Source: Caldilineaceae bacterium (GTDB lineage Bacteria; Chloroflexota; Anaerolineae; Caldilineales; Caldilineaceae). Taken from it: 64,000 nt of DNA. The notes under the pieces are model-generated. The model searched no databases. It had not been told where the DNA came from and saw only the letters and a list, made by a program, of their open reading frames with translations. The DNA is taken from positions 1 through 64,000 of the forward strand of contig JALHQH010000020.1 in the NCBI GenBank assembly GCA_022842065.1, written 5' to 3'. Both the position numbers and the translations under genes were made by a program. Below are positions 43,876 through 54,267 of this stretch, in pieces. Numbering within the stretch: position 1 is the stretch's first letter; every line of letters starts with the position of its first letter.

Positions 43876-43881
43876 GCAACC

Positions 43882-45036
43882 ATGCAACTGACGGCGTCAA
43901 CGACTACCTATTATAATTTTGACATAGCCATCGACCAGACGGAAGATGGCTATTTTGTGCGGGTTACCGACTCGCCGGCTGGGACCACGATTGAAGCCTT
44001 CGCGCCCCCCTTGCTGACTGACGAAGTGCAGGCAATGCGCGCGTCGGCTTTTATGGAAGTTGAAGAGACGAACGGCCACACCGCCGCGTTGCAGCTCTTG
44101 CAGGAGCTGGGGCAACGGCTCTTTCTCGCCCTCTTTCCGAAAAGTGTGCGCACGGTTTTGCAGAGCAGCTATCGCATGGCCTACGAGCAGCGCGCCCGCC
44201 TGCGCATTCGCCTACACCTGGGCGACAACCCCAAATTACAGGCGTTGCCTTGGGAATATCTCTATGATCCCCTGCGTGGTGAGTACCTGGCCCTCTCTAC
44301 CCATACGCCCCTCGCGCGCTACACCAAGCTGATGCATCACATTCGCCCACTGGGCTTGACGACGCCGCTGCGCATGTTGGTGATCATTGCCAGCCCTGGC
44401 GGCTATCCCACCTTTGATGCGAGTGGCAGTTGGTTACGCTTACTAGATTCACTCGATTACCTGGCCCCCGCCGAAAAGCTCTATGTGGAACAGTTGCGCA
44501 AGCCAACCCTCTTAGATTTACAGCGCCGCCTCCGGCAGAATGATTGCCATATCATCCACTTTATGGGCTATAGCACCTTTGATGAGTATACTAACGACGG
44601 TGTGTTGATCTTTGAAGACGAAATGGGGCGCAGCCGCCCGGTGAGCGGGCAACATTTAGGTGCCCTGTTGCGTGATCACAGTACCGTCCGGTTGGCAGTT
44701 TTGCAGGCCGTTGATCGCCAGACCGATGCGCGGCTTAACCCTTACCTGGCTGCAGCCCAGAGCTTTATCCAACGCGGTTTACCGGCGGCGGTGGCGCTGC
44801 AGGCTGCTTTGGGGGAAAGGACTCTCGTCTTTGCCCAGAATTTCTATGACCGCATCGCGGCGTATAGCCCCGTGGATGAAGCCTTGACCGAAGCGCGGCG
44901 CGCCATGGAGACCTATCTGCCTGGCGCGGGTTGGGGCATCCCTGCCTTAAGTATGCGTGTCCCGGATGGGCTGCTCTTTGCCGCCGCACCACCCCCGGTG
45001 GAACGCCGTAAGCCTTCTGGTTTTCGGATTATGTAG
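43882..45036 (+). CDS. Stand-alone CHAT-domain protein lacking the catalytic dyad
   Basis: 384 residues. The N-terminal part (1-150) has LQALPWEYLYDPLRGEYLAL, and the C-terminal two thirds is a CHAT (caspase-like) domain. Conserved landmarks are CHIIHFMGYSTFD, VLIFEDEMGRSRPVSG, LGALLRDHSTVRLAVLQA and VDEALTEARRAME. In active CHAT proteases the first block is HFxGHG with a catalytic His, and the third LNACES with a catalytic Cys. Here these are Y230 and V277, so both catalytic residues are gone. It is probably a pseudoprotease scaffold, or the chain has drifted. It has no partner gene nearby. The ribosome-binding site is absent, but a -10 box lies six bases before the ATG. Confidence 0.85.
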   Translation: MQLTASTTTYYNFDIAIDQTEDGYFVRVTDSPAGTTIEAFAPPLLTDEVQAMRASAFMEVEETNGHTAALQLLQELGQRLFLALFPKSVRTVLQSSYRMAYEQRARLRIRLHLGDNPKLQALPWEYLYDPLRGEYLALSTHTPLARYTKLMHHIRPLGLTTPLRMLVIIASPGGYPTFDASGSWLRLLDSLDYLAPAEKLYVEQLRKPTLLDLQRRLRQNDCHIIHFMGYSTFDEYTNDGVLIFEDEMGRSRPVSGQHLGALLRDHSTVRLAVLQAVDRQTDARLNPYLAAAQSFIQRGLPAAVALQAALGERTLVFAQNFYDRIAAYSPVDEALTEARRAMETYLPGAGWGIPALSMRVPDGLLFAAAPPPVERRKPSGFRIM

Positions 45037-45167
45037 GGAATATATGTCAATCCGCCACATGGCGAGCAATCTTGCTGAGCGGAAGAAGGCAGACAGTTTA
45101 CCGCTGCCGCCTGGGTTACAATGAGTAAGATAAAATTGATAGAGCAAAAGCAATAAAGGAGAAGACC

Positions 45168-46580
45168 ATGGCGAATGCCAATGTTGGACTGATCGGGCTG
45201 GCGGTGATGGGTCAGAATCTGGTGCTGAATATGGAACGTAACGGCTACACCGTTGCCGTCTATAACCGGACAACCGCAACCATGCAAGAGTTTATCGATG
45301 CAAATCCCGGCAAAAAACTGGTGCCGACCACGACCCTCGAAGCCTTTGTGCAGAGCTTGGAACAGCCACGTAAGATCCTCATCATGGTCAAGGCGGGCGC
45401 ACCGGTTGATGCGGTGATCGATAGCCTCACCGGGCTGCTCGACGAGGGCGATCTGATCATCGACGCCGGCAACAGCTTCTACGCAGACACCGAGCGGCGC
45501 AGTGATGCATTGTCTGCCCAGGGCTTTCGTTTTGTCGGCATGGGGGTCAGCGGTGGCGAAGAAGGCGCACTCTGGGGGCCAAGCATTATGCCGGGTGGCC
45601 CACAATCAACCTGGCAAGAATTGCAGACCATGCTCGAAGCGATTGCCGCCAAAGCCCCGGAAGATGGCAAACCCTGTGTCACCCATATCGGGCCGCGTGG
45701 GGCCGGTCACTATGTCAAAATGGTGCATAACGGCATTGAATATGGCGACATGCAACTGATTGCCGAAGCCTATGACATTCTGCGCAAAGCATTGGGGCTA
45801 AGTGCCGGCGAACTGGCCGAGATTTTTAGCGAGTGGAACAAAGGCGAGCTTGACAGCTACCTGATCGAGATCACCGAAAAAATCTTCCGCCGCATTGACG
45901 AAGAGACCGGCAAACCGCTGGTCGATCTGGTGCTGGACAAGGCGCAGCAAAAGGGCACCGGCAAGTGGACCAGCCAGGATGCCTTTGACCTGGGCGCGCC
46001 GATCCCGACGATTAATAGCGCCGTGGTGGGCCGCATTGTCTCCTCGCTCAAGGATGAACGGGTCGCCGCGGCCAAGGTGCTCACTGGCCCTGCGCAAACC
46101 ACTTATACCGGTGATAAAGCCGTCTTGATCGATGCGGTACGCCAGGCGCTCTATGCCAGCAAGATCAGCGCTTATGCCCAAGGCATGTCACTGTTGCGCA
46201 TTGCCAGTGCGGAATACAAATATGAGCTGAAGTTGGGCGAAGTGGCAGCAATCTGGCGTGCCGGCTGTATCATCCGTGCCCGCTTCCTCAACCGCATTAC
46301 TGAAGCCTTTAACCGTCAGCCCCATCTTGCCAATCTGCTGCTCGATGACGATTTGGGCAAAGCCGTCAGTGAACGGCTTCCCGCCTGGCGTCATGTGGTG
46401 CAGACCGCCGTTGGCCTGGGCATTCCGGTCCCCGCCTTCAGTGTCAGCCTAGCCTATTATGACAGCTACCGCAGCGAGCATCTCCCTGCCAACCTGATCC
46501 AGGCGCAGCGCGATTTCTTTGGCGCACACACCTACGAACGTACCGACAAGCCGGGCATCTTCCATTCGTCCTGGGAGTAA
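45168..46580 (+). CDS. gnd: 6-phosphogluconate dehydrogenase, decarboxylating
   Basis: 470 residues, the full length of the long (E. coli-type) enzyme. It oxidises 6-phosphogluconate to ribulose 5-phosphate, giving NADPH and CO2 in the oxidative pentose-phosphate pathway. The dinucleotide loop is GLIGLAVMG, and NRT at 34-36 reads the 2'-phosphate of NADP. Substrate blocks include [19 protein letters not shown] and [16 protein letters not shown], and the C-terminal tail SSWE is near-standard. AAAGGAGA stands about six bases before ATG 45168; TACAAT about 50 bases upstream may be its -10 box. Confidence 0.97.
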   Translation: MANANVGLIGLAVMGQNLVLNMERNGYTVAVYNRTTATMQEFIDANPGKKLVPTTTLEAFVQSLEQPRKILIMVKAGAPVDAVIDSLTGLLDEGDLIIDAGNSFYADTERRSDALSAQGFRFVGMGVSGGEEGALWGPSIMPGGPQSTWQELQTMLEAIAAKAPEDGKPCVTHIGPRGAGHYVKMVHNGIEYGDMQLIAEAYDILRKALGLSAGELAEIFSEWNKGELDSYLIEITEKIFRRIDEETGKPLVDLVLDKAQQKGTGKWTSQDAFDLGAPIPTINSAVVGRIVSSLKDERVAAAKVLTGPAQTTYTGDKAVLIDAVRQALYASKISAYAQGMSLLRIASAEYKYELKLGEVAAIWRAGCIIRARFLNRITEAFNRQPHLANLLLDDDLGKAVSERLPAWRHVVQTAVGLGIPVPAFSVSLAYYDSYRSEHLPANLIQAQRDFFGAHTYERTDKPGIFHSSWE

Positions 46581-46590
46581 ACGACCGCAA

Positions 46591-46632
46591 TTAACAATTG
46601 ATCATTGTCAATTGACAATGATCAATTGTTAA
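46591..46632. repeat. 42-bp perfect AT-rich palindrome after gnd
   Basis: Arms 46591-46611 and 46612-46632 are exact complements (TTAACAATTGATCATTGTCAA). It starts 10 bases past the gnd stop and ends 35 bases before the next start. Confidence 0.9.
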
Positions 46633-46666
46633 TTGACAACGTAAAATTCAACGACAAGGTAGCTGT

Positions 46667-48631
46667 GTGACTGTAACGATCGTAAAATGGCTGCGTCTGC
46701 TGGCCTTGACCAGCGTCTGCTTGTGTAACTTCTCCCACCTGCCGCTTTTGGCCCAGCAACCTGCTCCACTGCGCTGGGCTTTCTATAACAGCGGCCTCAC
46801 CCCCCACTTCCAGGTTACGGCCATTGCGGCTGATCCGGTTGATGCAACGCATCTCTTCGCCGCGCTTTATGAACCCGCCGGTCTGCTGGAAAGTTGGGAT
46901 CAGGGCCGTAGCTGGCAGCCGGTGCTGTTGGCTGATCAACGGCAACTGCCCCTTGTTACCTTACTCTTTAACCCCCATCGACCGGATCAACTTTTACTGG
47001 GTGGCCCAGACGGTCTGTTTCAGCTCATGCTCGGGGCTGATCGCAAGGTACTGGCAGACCGCGTACAACCAGTTGCGGGCTGGCCCGTGGCGCTGCCCAT
47101 CTTTGCCTTACATGGGGGTGTTGATGGGACGATCCATGCGGCGTCAGCCACAGCCTATGGCACGCCGCCTACCCTTTGGTCCAGCCAAGACGGCGCAAGC
47201 TGGCAAGCCTCCATGCCCTTGCCGTCACCGGCCACCACCGGCACCGCGCTCCTGAGCGTCCTGCATACTGCAAGTGGCCTGTTTGTGGGGACTGACGGCG
47301 CGGGTCTCTTTGTGCAGCGCAACGGCACAAGCCGCTGGCAACCTATCTCGGCCATCGGTGAGACTTTTGTCGCCGCCCTCTGGGCCGCCCCGTGGGATGA
47401 CCGCCTCTTGCTGGCGCGTACACGGGCCGGGCTTTTTCGCAGCGTTGATGGCGGCGTGAACTGGGCCGCGAGCACCTTGCCGGTTGACGTACGCGTGGAC
47501 AGTATCTCCCCCTTTGCCGGCGATACCATCTTGCTTGGCCTCAGTGATGGCACCCTCTTGCGCAGCTTTGATCAAGGGCTAAGTTGGCTACCCTGGGGCA
47601 GCAGCCTGGGCCGTGATGGTCTCTTTTATAGCCTGAGCGTCATCCCCGAAACCACTGTCAATCTGCTGGCCGGCACGCAGCATGGTCTTTATCGTTCCCT
47701 TGACAGTGGCCTGACCTGGCAGCAAGTCCAGTTGCGCCAGCCACCACTGACCTTCTTCCGCACTCAAGCGCTGGCGCAAACGGCTGACGGCGCGCTCTAT
47801 CTCGGCAGTGGGGATGGGGTTTATCGTTCACAAAATCAGGGGGGCGGCTGGCAGCCGGCGAGTGTGGCACTGCCGCCTAAAGCGGTGCTTGCACTGGCTA
47901 GCAGCGGTGATACGCTCTTTGCTGGCGGTGAAACCGGCCTCTTTCGGCTAACCAGTGGCGGCAGTCATTGGCAATCCCTGGGCTGGGAGGGGCGTGTTCC
48001 GGGCCTGGCGCTTGCCCCGCAAACGCCTGACCGCCTCTATCTGCGGGCTGCCTTTGAACGCATCTATACCACCGATCAGGCGCAGGACGAGCACCCAGAT
48101 GCCATCACCTGGCAACAACGGGGCCGTGGCATGCCGCTCACGAGTGAGATTCTCGCCCTTGCCATTGACCCGACGGATGATCAGGTGCTCTATGCGGGTG
48201 GCGCAACTGAGCTGTTTAAGAGTACCGATGGCGCGCAACAGTGGCGGCCGCTTGGGACAGCCCTGGCTGGACAAAGTATCTTTGCGCTCTTGGTTGATGC
48301 GCGGCAGCCGACACAACTTTACGCCGGTGCCACCAATGGCCTCTACCAAAGCCGCAATGGCGGTGTGACCTGGCAACCACTGGGCGCGGCATTGGCTAAT
48401 CGCACGGTCAGCGCCCTGGCCCGTCATCCCACCAACCCTGAACTTTTGTTTGCCGGCACAAAATATCAGGGACTTTGGTACAGTTATGATAATGGGATTA
48501 GCTGGCAGCAAGTTGCGGCGTTGGCCGATGCCACCATCTACACCCTCCTAGTTTCCGCGAATGGTCAGTGGATCTTTGCCGCCACCGACCACGGTTTCTG
48601 GCGCGCCGCGGTAGGCGGGGTCGGCTCATGA
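46667..48631 (+). CDS. Secreted beta-propeller protein (BNR / Ycf48-like repeats)
   Basis: 654 residues. Signal peptide (LLALTSVCLCNFSHLPLLAQ, cleavage near LLAQQ). The rest is a chain of about ten to twelve repeats of the form GLYRSLDSGLTWQQV and GLYQSRNGGVTWQPLG, the Asp-box/sortilin/Ycf48 pattern that folds into one or two beta-propellers. Such proteins bind sugars or other proteins outside the cell. The start GTG 46667 has AAGGTAG ahead. Its stop overlaps the start of the next gene (ATGA), so the two are translationally coupled. Confidence 0.85.
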   Translation: MTVTIVKWLRLLALTSVCLCNFSHLPLLAQQPAPLRWAFYNSGLTPHFQVTAIAADPVDATHLFAALYEPAGLLESWDQGRSWQPVLLADQRQLPLVTLLFNPHRPDQLLLGGPDGLFQLMLGADRKVLADRVQPVAGWPVALPIFALHGGVDGTIHAASATAYGTPPTLWSSQDGASWQASMPLPSPATTGTALLSVLHTASGLFVGTDGAGLFVQRNGTSRWQPISAIGETFVAALWAAPWDDRLLLARTRAGLFRSVDGGVNWAASTLPVDVRVDSISPFAGDTILLGLSDGTLLRSFDQGLSWLPWGSSLGRDGLFYSLSVIPETTVNLLAGTQHGLYRSLDSGLTWQQVQLRQPPLTFFRTQALAQTADGALYLGSGDGVYRSQNQGGGWQPASVALPPKAVLALASSGDTLFAGGETGLFRLTSGGSHWQSLGWEGRVPGLALAPQTPDRLYLRAAFERIYTTDQAQDEHPDAITWQQRGRGMPLTSEILALAIDPTDDQVLYAGGATELFKSTDGAQQWRPLGTALAGQSIFALLVDARQPTQLYAGATNGLYQSRNGGVTWQPLGAALANRTVSALARHPTNPELLFAGTKYQGLWYSYDNGISWQQVAALADATIYTLLVSANGQWIFAATDHGFWRAAVGGVGS

Positions 48632-50145
48632 AGCAACGAATGCTTTCACGCTTCCCTCTGTTATTGCTGATCGTCTCCTTGTTGCTCATGGGGGTCGGCC
48701 CAACACAGCTGCTTGCACCCATGCCGCGCTATGGTGTACACACGATCAGCGGTGATGCGTCTGAGCTCACCCTGGCCCACGCTGCCGGTTTTGACACGCT
48801 GGTACAACTGTTGCACTGGGGCGAAACTGAACCAACACGCGGGCAGTTCTTCTGGCAACGTGCTGATGAATGGGTCCAGGCGGCCCAAGCCTATGGGCTG
48901 GATCTGGTGTTGCGCCTGGACCATCCGCCCGCCTGGGCGCGGCCGGCTCAACTGGTACCTGGTGAACCACCTGTGCGTTTGGCTGAGTATGCCCGTTGGG
49001 TGGCACAGGTGGCTGCCCGTTACCGCGGCCAGGTGCGCGGTTATATCATCTGGAATGAGCCTAATTTGGCGTTGGAATGGGGCGCTTTGCCTCCCGACCC
49101 AGCGGCCTATGTGGAACTGTTGCGGGCCGCCCATGGCGCGGTTAAACAAGCTGATCCGGCGGCCCTGGTGATCAGCGCCGGTCTGGCCCCCACCAACACT
49201 CAGAATGACGACGCCCTTGACGAGCGGCTTTATCTCGATGCCATGTACGCGGCTGGTGCGGCCCCTTACTTTGACGTGCTTGGCGCGCACGCCTATGGTT
49301 TTGGCTTGCCGCCCGACGACATTGATGGCTGGCCCGGTGGGTTGGCCGGGCTCAACCTGGCGCGCTTGGGCGAAAGTCGCGTGCTCATGGTGCGGCATGG
49401 TGATGCGGACAAAGCAGTTTGGGTGACCGAACTGGGCTGGGCGGTAGCCGGGGTGGCCCACACGGGTGGTCACAGCGTCACCCCGGCCCAGCAAGCTGCT
49501 TACCTGGCACAGACGCTGGCGGCAAGCGCCCAGCGCTGGCCGTGGGTCGAGCTGATCACCGTTTGGAATCTGGGGGGCGTTGCTGCGCCGGAATGGCGCG
49601 CTTATAGTCTGCTGGATGACCAAGGCGCGCCCCGGCCAGCCTATCACGCCCTGACCGGGTTGCTGGCACCCACGAGTGCCCAACGCCGCGCCCAACCCGC
49701 ACCTGACCCGACCATACAAATTCTGGCTGCCGATACGACGATTCACCTGGGGGATGCCAAGTTACCGCTGCCGTGGGTCGAGTTGCACCTGAACCGCAAT
49801 CCAAGCCCAGTTTGGGAAGGCAATTTCTATCTGGCCGACGCCGCTACACCGGCTGCTGCCCCCTGGCGCTTGACTGTGCGAATGATGCAGAGCAACTACT
49901 GGTCGAATCGAATCTGGCTTAACGATGAACCTTTGCCAATGCCGCTACCGATTGGGGATTTTAGCAAAAGTTGGGTCGCCTACAGTTGGGAGGTGCCGGC
50001 GACGCAGTTGCGGGCCGGTCACAACACCATCCGCATTACACTCGCCCATGCGGTGGGGTTGATCCAAGATCAGCGTTTTGCCTATGATAAATTGCAGATT
50101 AAAGATATTGTGCTGGTGCAAGGCTGTAAACCAGGAAGCGAGTGA
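48628..50145 (+). CDS. Secreted clan GH-A glycoside hydrolase-like protein
   Basis: 505 residues. A hydrophobic N-terminus (FPLLLLIVSLLLMGVGPTQL) acts as signal or anchor. The barrel has E144 (IIWNEPN) as acid/base and E268 (VWVTELGW) as nucleophile. It resembles GH39/GH5-type enzymes. A C-terminal beta domain (about 375-500) ends IVLVQGCKPGSE. The ATG at 48628 overlaps the previous stop as ATGA. Its own stop lies eight bases before the start of the serine hydrolase. The three genes form one operon of secreted glycan-related products; the substrate is unknown. Confidence 0.82.
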   Translation: MKQRMLSRFPLLLLIVSLLLMGVGPTQLLAPMPRYGVHTISGDASELTLAHAAGFDTLVQLLHWGETEPTRGQFFWQRADEWVQAAQAYGLDLVLRLDHPPAWARPAQLVPGEPPVRLAEYARWVAQVAARYRGQVRGYIIWNEPNLALEWGALPPDPAAYVELLRAAHGAVKQADPAALVISAGLAPTNTQNDDALDERLYLDAMYAAGAAPYFDVLGAHAYGFGLPPDDIDGWPGGLAGLNLARLGESRVLMVRHGDADKAVWVTELGWAVAGVAHTGGHSVTPAQQAAYLAQTLAASAQRWPWVELITVWNLGGVAAPEWRAYSLLDDQGAPRPAYHALTGLLAPTSAQRRAQPAPDPTIQILAADTTIHLGDAKLPLPWVELHLNRNPSPVWEGNFYLADAATPAAAPWRLTVRMMQSNYWSNRIWLNDEPLPMPLPIGDFSKSWVAYSWEVPATQLRAGHNTIRITLAHAVGLIQDQRFAYDKLQIKDIVLVQGCKPGSE

Positions 50146-50153
50146 GGAACCAA

Positions 50154-51281
50154 ATGTCGATCGATTTTACTGCGGTTGACCAGATCTTACAGGAAGCAGC
50201 CGGCCCTCGTCTGCCCGCCGCCCAACTGGTGATCTATCACCAGGGCGCAATCTGCTTTGCTGAGGCGTATGGCTGGCTTGATCCGGCCACCCGGCAGCAG
50301 CCCACCACATTACAGACGCGCTTTGATCTGGCCTCGGTCACCAAACTCTTTGTGGCCACCACTTTTATGCGTCTGGTGGAAGCGGGGCAAATCGCATTGG
50401 ACCAGCCGGTGGCAACGATGCTACCCTTCTTCCGCGGCGAACGCCCGATTCAACCTTATGAGGATCCTCTCCAAAGTGGAGCACTGATTACGGTTGCTGC
50501 CGCAGGTGGTTTTGTGGATGCGGGTGCTGTTACTTTTCGCCAACTGCTCACCCATACCGCCGGTTTACCGGCATGGCGACCACTTTTCCGGCAGCCTGAT
50601 GCACTGGCGGCCGCGGCGCTGGCCCGTGAAACTTTCTTTGCCTATCCCAGCGGTACGCAGATTCTCTATAGTGATATTGGCCTGATTCTGTTGGGGCTGG
50701 CCGTGGCCGAGGTAACAGAGTTGCCTTTGGCGCAGGCGGTGGCGCGTTATGTGCTGGAACCGCTGACCTTGCGCCACACCGCTTATCTACCTGTCGGCCC
50801 CGCCGTTGATCGCACCAACATTGCGCCGACGGAATGGTGCCAATGGCGAGGGCAACGGATTTGCGGGGAAGTCCACGATGAAAACGCCGCACAGTTAGGC
50901 GGTGTCTCCGGCCATGCGGGGCTATTCAGCACGGCGCACGATGTGGCCCGCTTTGGCCAGAGCTTTTTGACTGGCGAGCTGCTACCATCCCCCACCGTGG
51001 CGGCGATGCGACAGGTACACGCCGCGACAGGGAATACCCGCCGTGGTCTTGGCTTTTTGCTCTGGTCGCCTGACCCCGAGGCAAGCAGCAACCCCTTTAG
51101 CCAACAGGTCTTTGGTCATACTGGCTTTACCGGCACTTCCCTCTGGATTGATCCAGCCAGCGACTTAGTTGTTGCCCTGCTCACCAATGAAGTCTACAAC
51201 GGTCGCGCCAACCGCCAGATTGCCCAGTTACGGGTTGCGGTCCATCACGCGATTTGCGCCGCCATGCCCCCAAAAATATAG
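50154..51281 (+). CDS. Serine beta-lactamase-like / class C-fold hydrolase
   Basis: 375 residues. The Ser-x-x-Lys motif is S61-V-T-K64. Tyr172-Ser-Asp174 replaces the Tyr-x-Asn triad, and HTGFTG takes the place of KTG. This set is typical of esterase/D-aminopeptidase-like members of the family and of amide-hydrolase relatives rather than true antibiotic resistance. There is no signal peptide. ATG 50154 has GAGGAA five bases ahead; a GTG start at 50142, overlapping the previous stop, is the alternative. The stop codon at 51279-51281 is the first three bases of the TAGGTCAG repeat copy 3. Confidence 0.9.
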   Translation: MSIDFTAVDQILQEAAGPRLPAAQLVIYHQGAICFAEAYGWLDPATRQQPTTLQTRFDLASVTKLFVATTFMRLVEAGQIALDQPVATMLPFFRGERPIQPYEDPLQSGALITVAAAGGFVDAGAVTFRQLLTHTAGLPAWRPLFRQPDALAAAALARETFFAYPSGTQILYSDIGLILLGLAVAEVTELPLAQAVARYVLEPLTLRHTAYLPVGPAVDRTNIAPTEWCQWRGQRICGEVHDENAAQLGGVSGHAGLFSTAHDVARFGQSFLTGELLPSPTVAAMRQVHAATGNTRRGLGFLLWSPDPEASSNPFSQQVFGHTGFTGTSLWIDPASDLVVALLTNEVYNGRANRQIAQLRVAVHHAICAAMPPKI

Positions 51282-51332
51282 GTCAGGGTTGCAGGTGTGA
51301 CAACCTTCTGTCACGCCTGCGGCCCTAACCTA
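51279..51332. repeat. TAGGTCAG palindromic repeat, copy 3, overlapping a stop codon
   Basis: Arms TAGGTCAGGG...GTGTGACA and TGTCACGC...CCTAACCTA with a short loop. The TAG of the upstream gene's stop is the start of the element. Confidence 0.85.
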
Positions 51333-51361
51333 TAACTTTTAGTGTTTCCCGGTTACCGAAA

Positions 51362-51403
51362 CATTAACCATTAATCGTTAATTGTTTTCCATTAACCATT
51401 ACC
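51362..51403. repeat. Heptamer array CATTAAC-type between convergent genes
   Basis: CATTAAC, CATTAAT, CGTTAAT, TGTTTTC, CATTAAC, CATTACC in phase. It shares its last base with the stop codon of the DUF937 gene (minus strand). Confidence 0.7.
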
Positions 51404-51993
51404 TACGATTTTTTGCCAAAGAGCCCGCCCATCAACTTTGAACCCATGCCCATCACATCGTCGATGACGCTGCCATCGCCATCCATGTCGAGCAGGCTGA
51501 CGAGACCGCCGAGTTTGCCGTCGAAACTTTGCCGTTGACCACCGAGTAAGACCGCCAGATCATCGGCCCCCAGGCCATTGCTCCGTTTGGTTTGGCCCAA
51601 TGCACCCATCACCAGGGGTGCTAACATGGCGAGTAATTGGGCGCTCTTCTGTGTATCAAGGCCACTGAGCTGGCTTAACCCTTGTTGCACATTGTTCTGG
51701 CGGCCACCAAAGACATGGCCCAAAATCTTCTCCCCATCCTTAACCCGATCCTGGCTGGTGACGGTGCTGATCAGATCGCTTAAGGCTGAGCCATCGTGGC
51801 GATCCAGTGCCTTGTCCAACGCCTGGGCGCCCTGCGCGGTCGAGGCATTGCGACTGATCGCCCCCAACAACATGGGTAGAGCCGCGTTGATCGCGCTTTC
51901 ACTCATCTTGGGATCAATTCCCAACTGCTTGCTAATTTGGCCGGCCACCTGGCCCCCTACTTGCTGCGAAAGTGTGCCGAGTAAGTCGTTCAT
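51403..51993 (-). CDS. DUF937 family protein
   Basis: 196 residues. The Gln/Gly/Ala-rich N-terminal half (QVAGQISKQLGIDPKMSESA, NAALPMLLGAISRNA) and LSQLSGLDTQKSAQLLAMLA are characteristic of DUF937. The C-terminus has a single EF-hand-like loop (LDMDGDGSVIDD), then MGLGSKLMGGLFGKK-like residues. The function of the family is not established; some relatives carry a DNA-binding or YidB-like annotation. ATG 51993 has AAGGAG about six bases ahead. It is downstream of the NYN gene on the same strand, but an intrinsic terminator lies between them. Confidence 0.88.
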   Translation of the reverse strand: MNDLLGTLSQQVGGQVAGQISKQLGIDPKMSESAINAALPMLLGAISRNASTAQGAQALDKALDRHDGSALSDLISTVTSQDRVKDGEKILGHVFGGRQNNVQQGLSQLSGLDTQKSAQLLAMLAPLVMGALGQTKRSNGLGADDLAVLLGGQRQSFDGKLGGLVSLLDMDGDGSVIDDVMGMGSKLMGGLFGKKS

Positions 51994-52082
51994 GGCTGCT
52001 CCTTATGGGCGAATGGCTGCGTTGTTTGGATTTTATAAACAACTGTTTACAATGTTGATTGCGCTAAGGCAGACAATTGCAT

Positions 52083-52135
52083 AAAAAAAGGCAATTCCTG
52101 CTGCGCTATTAAAGCACAGATTACTAGGAATTGCC
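52083..52135 (-). terminator. Intrinsic terminator of the NYN-LOTUS gene
   Basis: On the minus strand a 10-bp stem GGCAATTCCT / AGGAATTGCC encloses 26 bases (with a small inner stem) and is followed by seven T. It lies about 120 bases past the NYN stop. Confidence 0.75.
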
Positions 52136-52185
52136 CAATTTGTCGCGCAGCTATTGGCTGTCAATTGTCCCAAACAGCGCAAAAC

Positions 52186-52254
52186 GTAAAACGTGAGGCG
52201 TGATACGTCAAACAGCTACTTACGCTTTACGAATCACGTTTCACGCTTCACACC

Positions 52255-52258
<4 letters not shown>
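52186..52258. repeat. Inverted heptamer arrays overlapping the NYN gene stop
   Basis: Left words GTAAAAC, GTGAGGC, GTGATAC, GTCAAAC (52186-52213). Right words GCTTTAC, GAATCAC, GTTTCAC, GCTTCAC, ACCTCAC (52224-52258). The last unit contains the TGA stop of the NYN gene. Confidence 0.8.

Positions 52259-54267
<2,009 letters not shown>

Noticed and set aside
50154..51281. Antibiotic-resistance beta-lactamase
   Set aside because: S-x-x-K is present but the Y-x-N position is YSD, there is no KTG and no signal peptide; an esterase/peptidase-type member is more likely.
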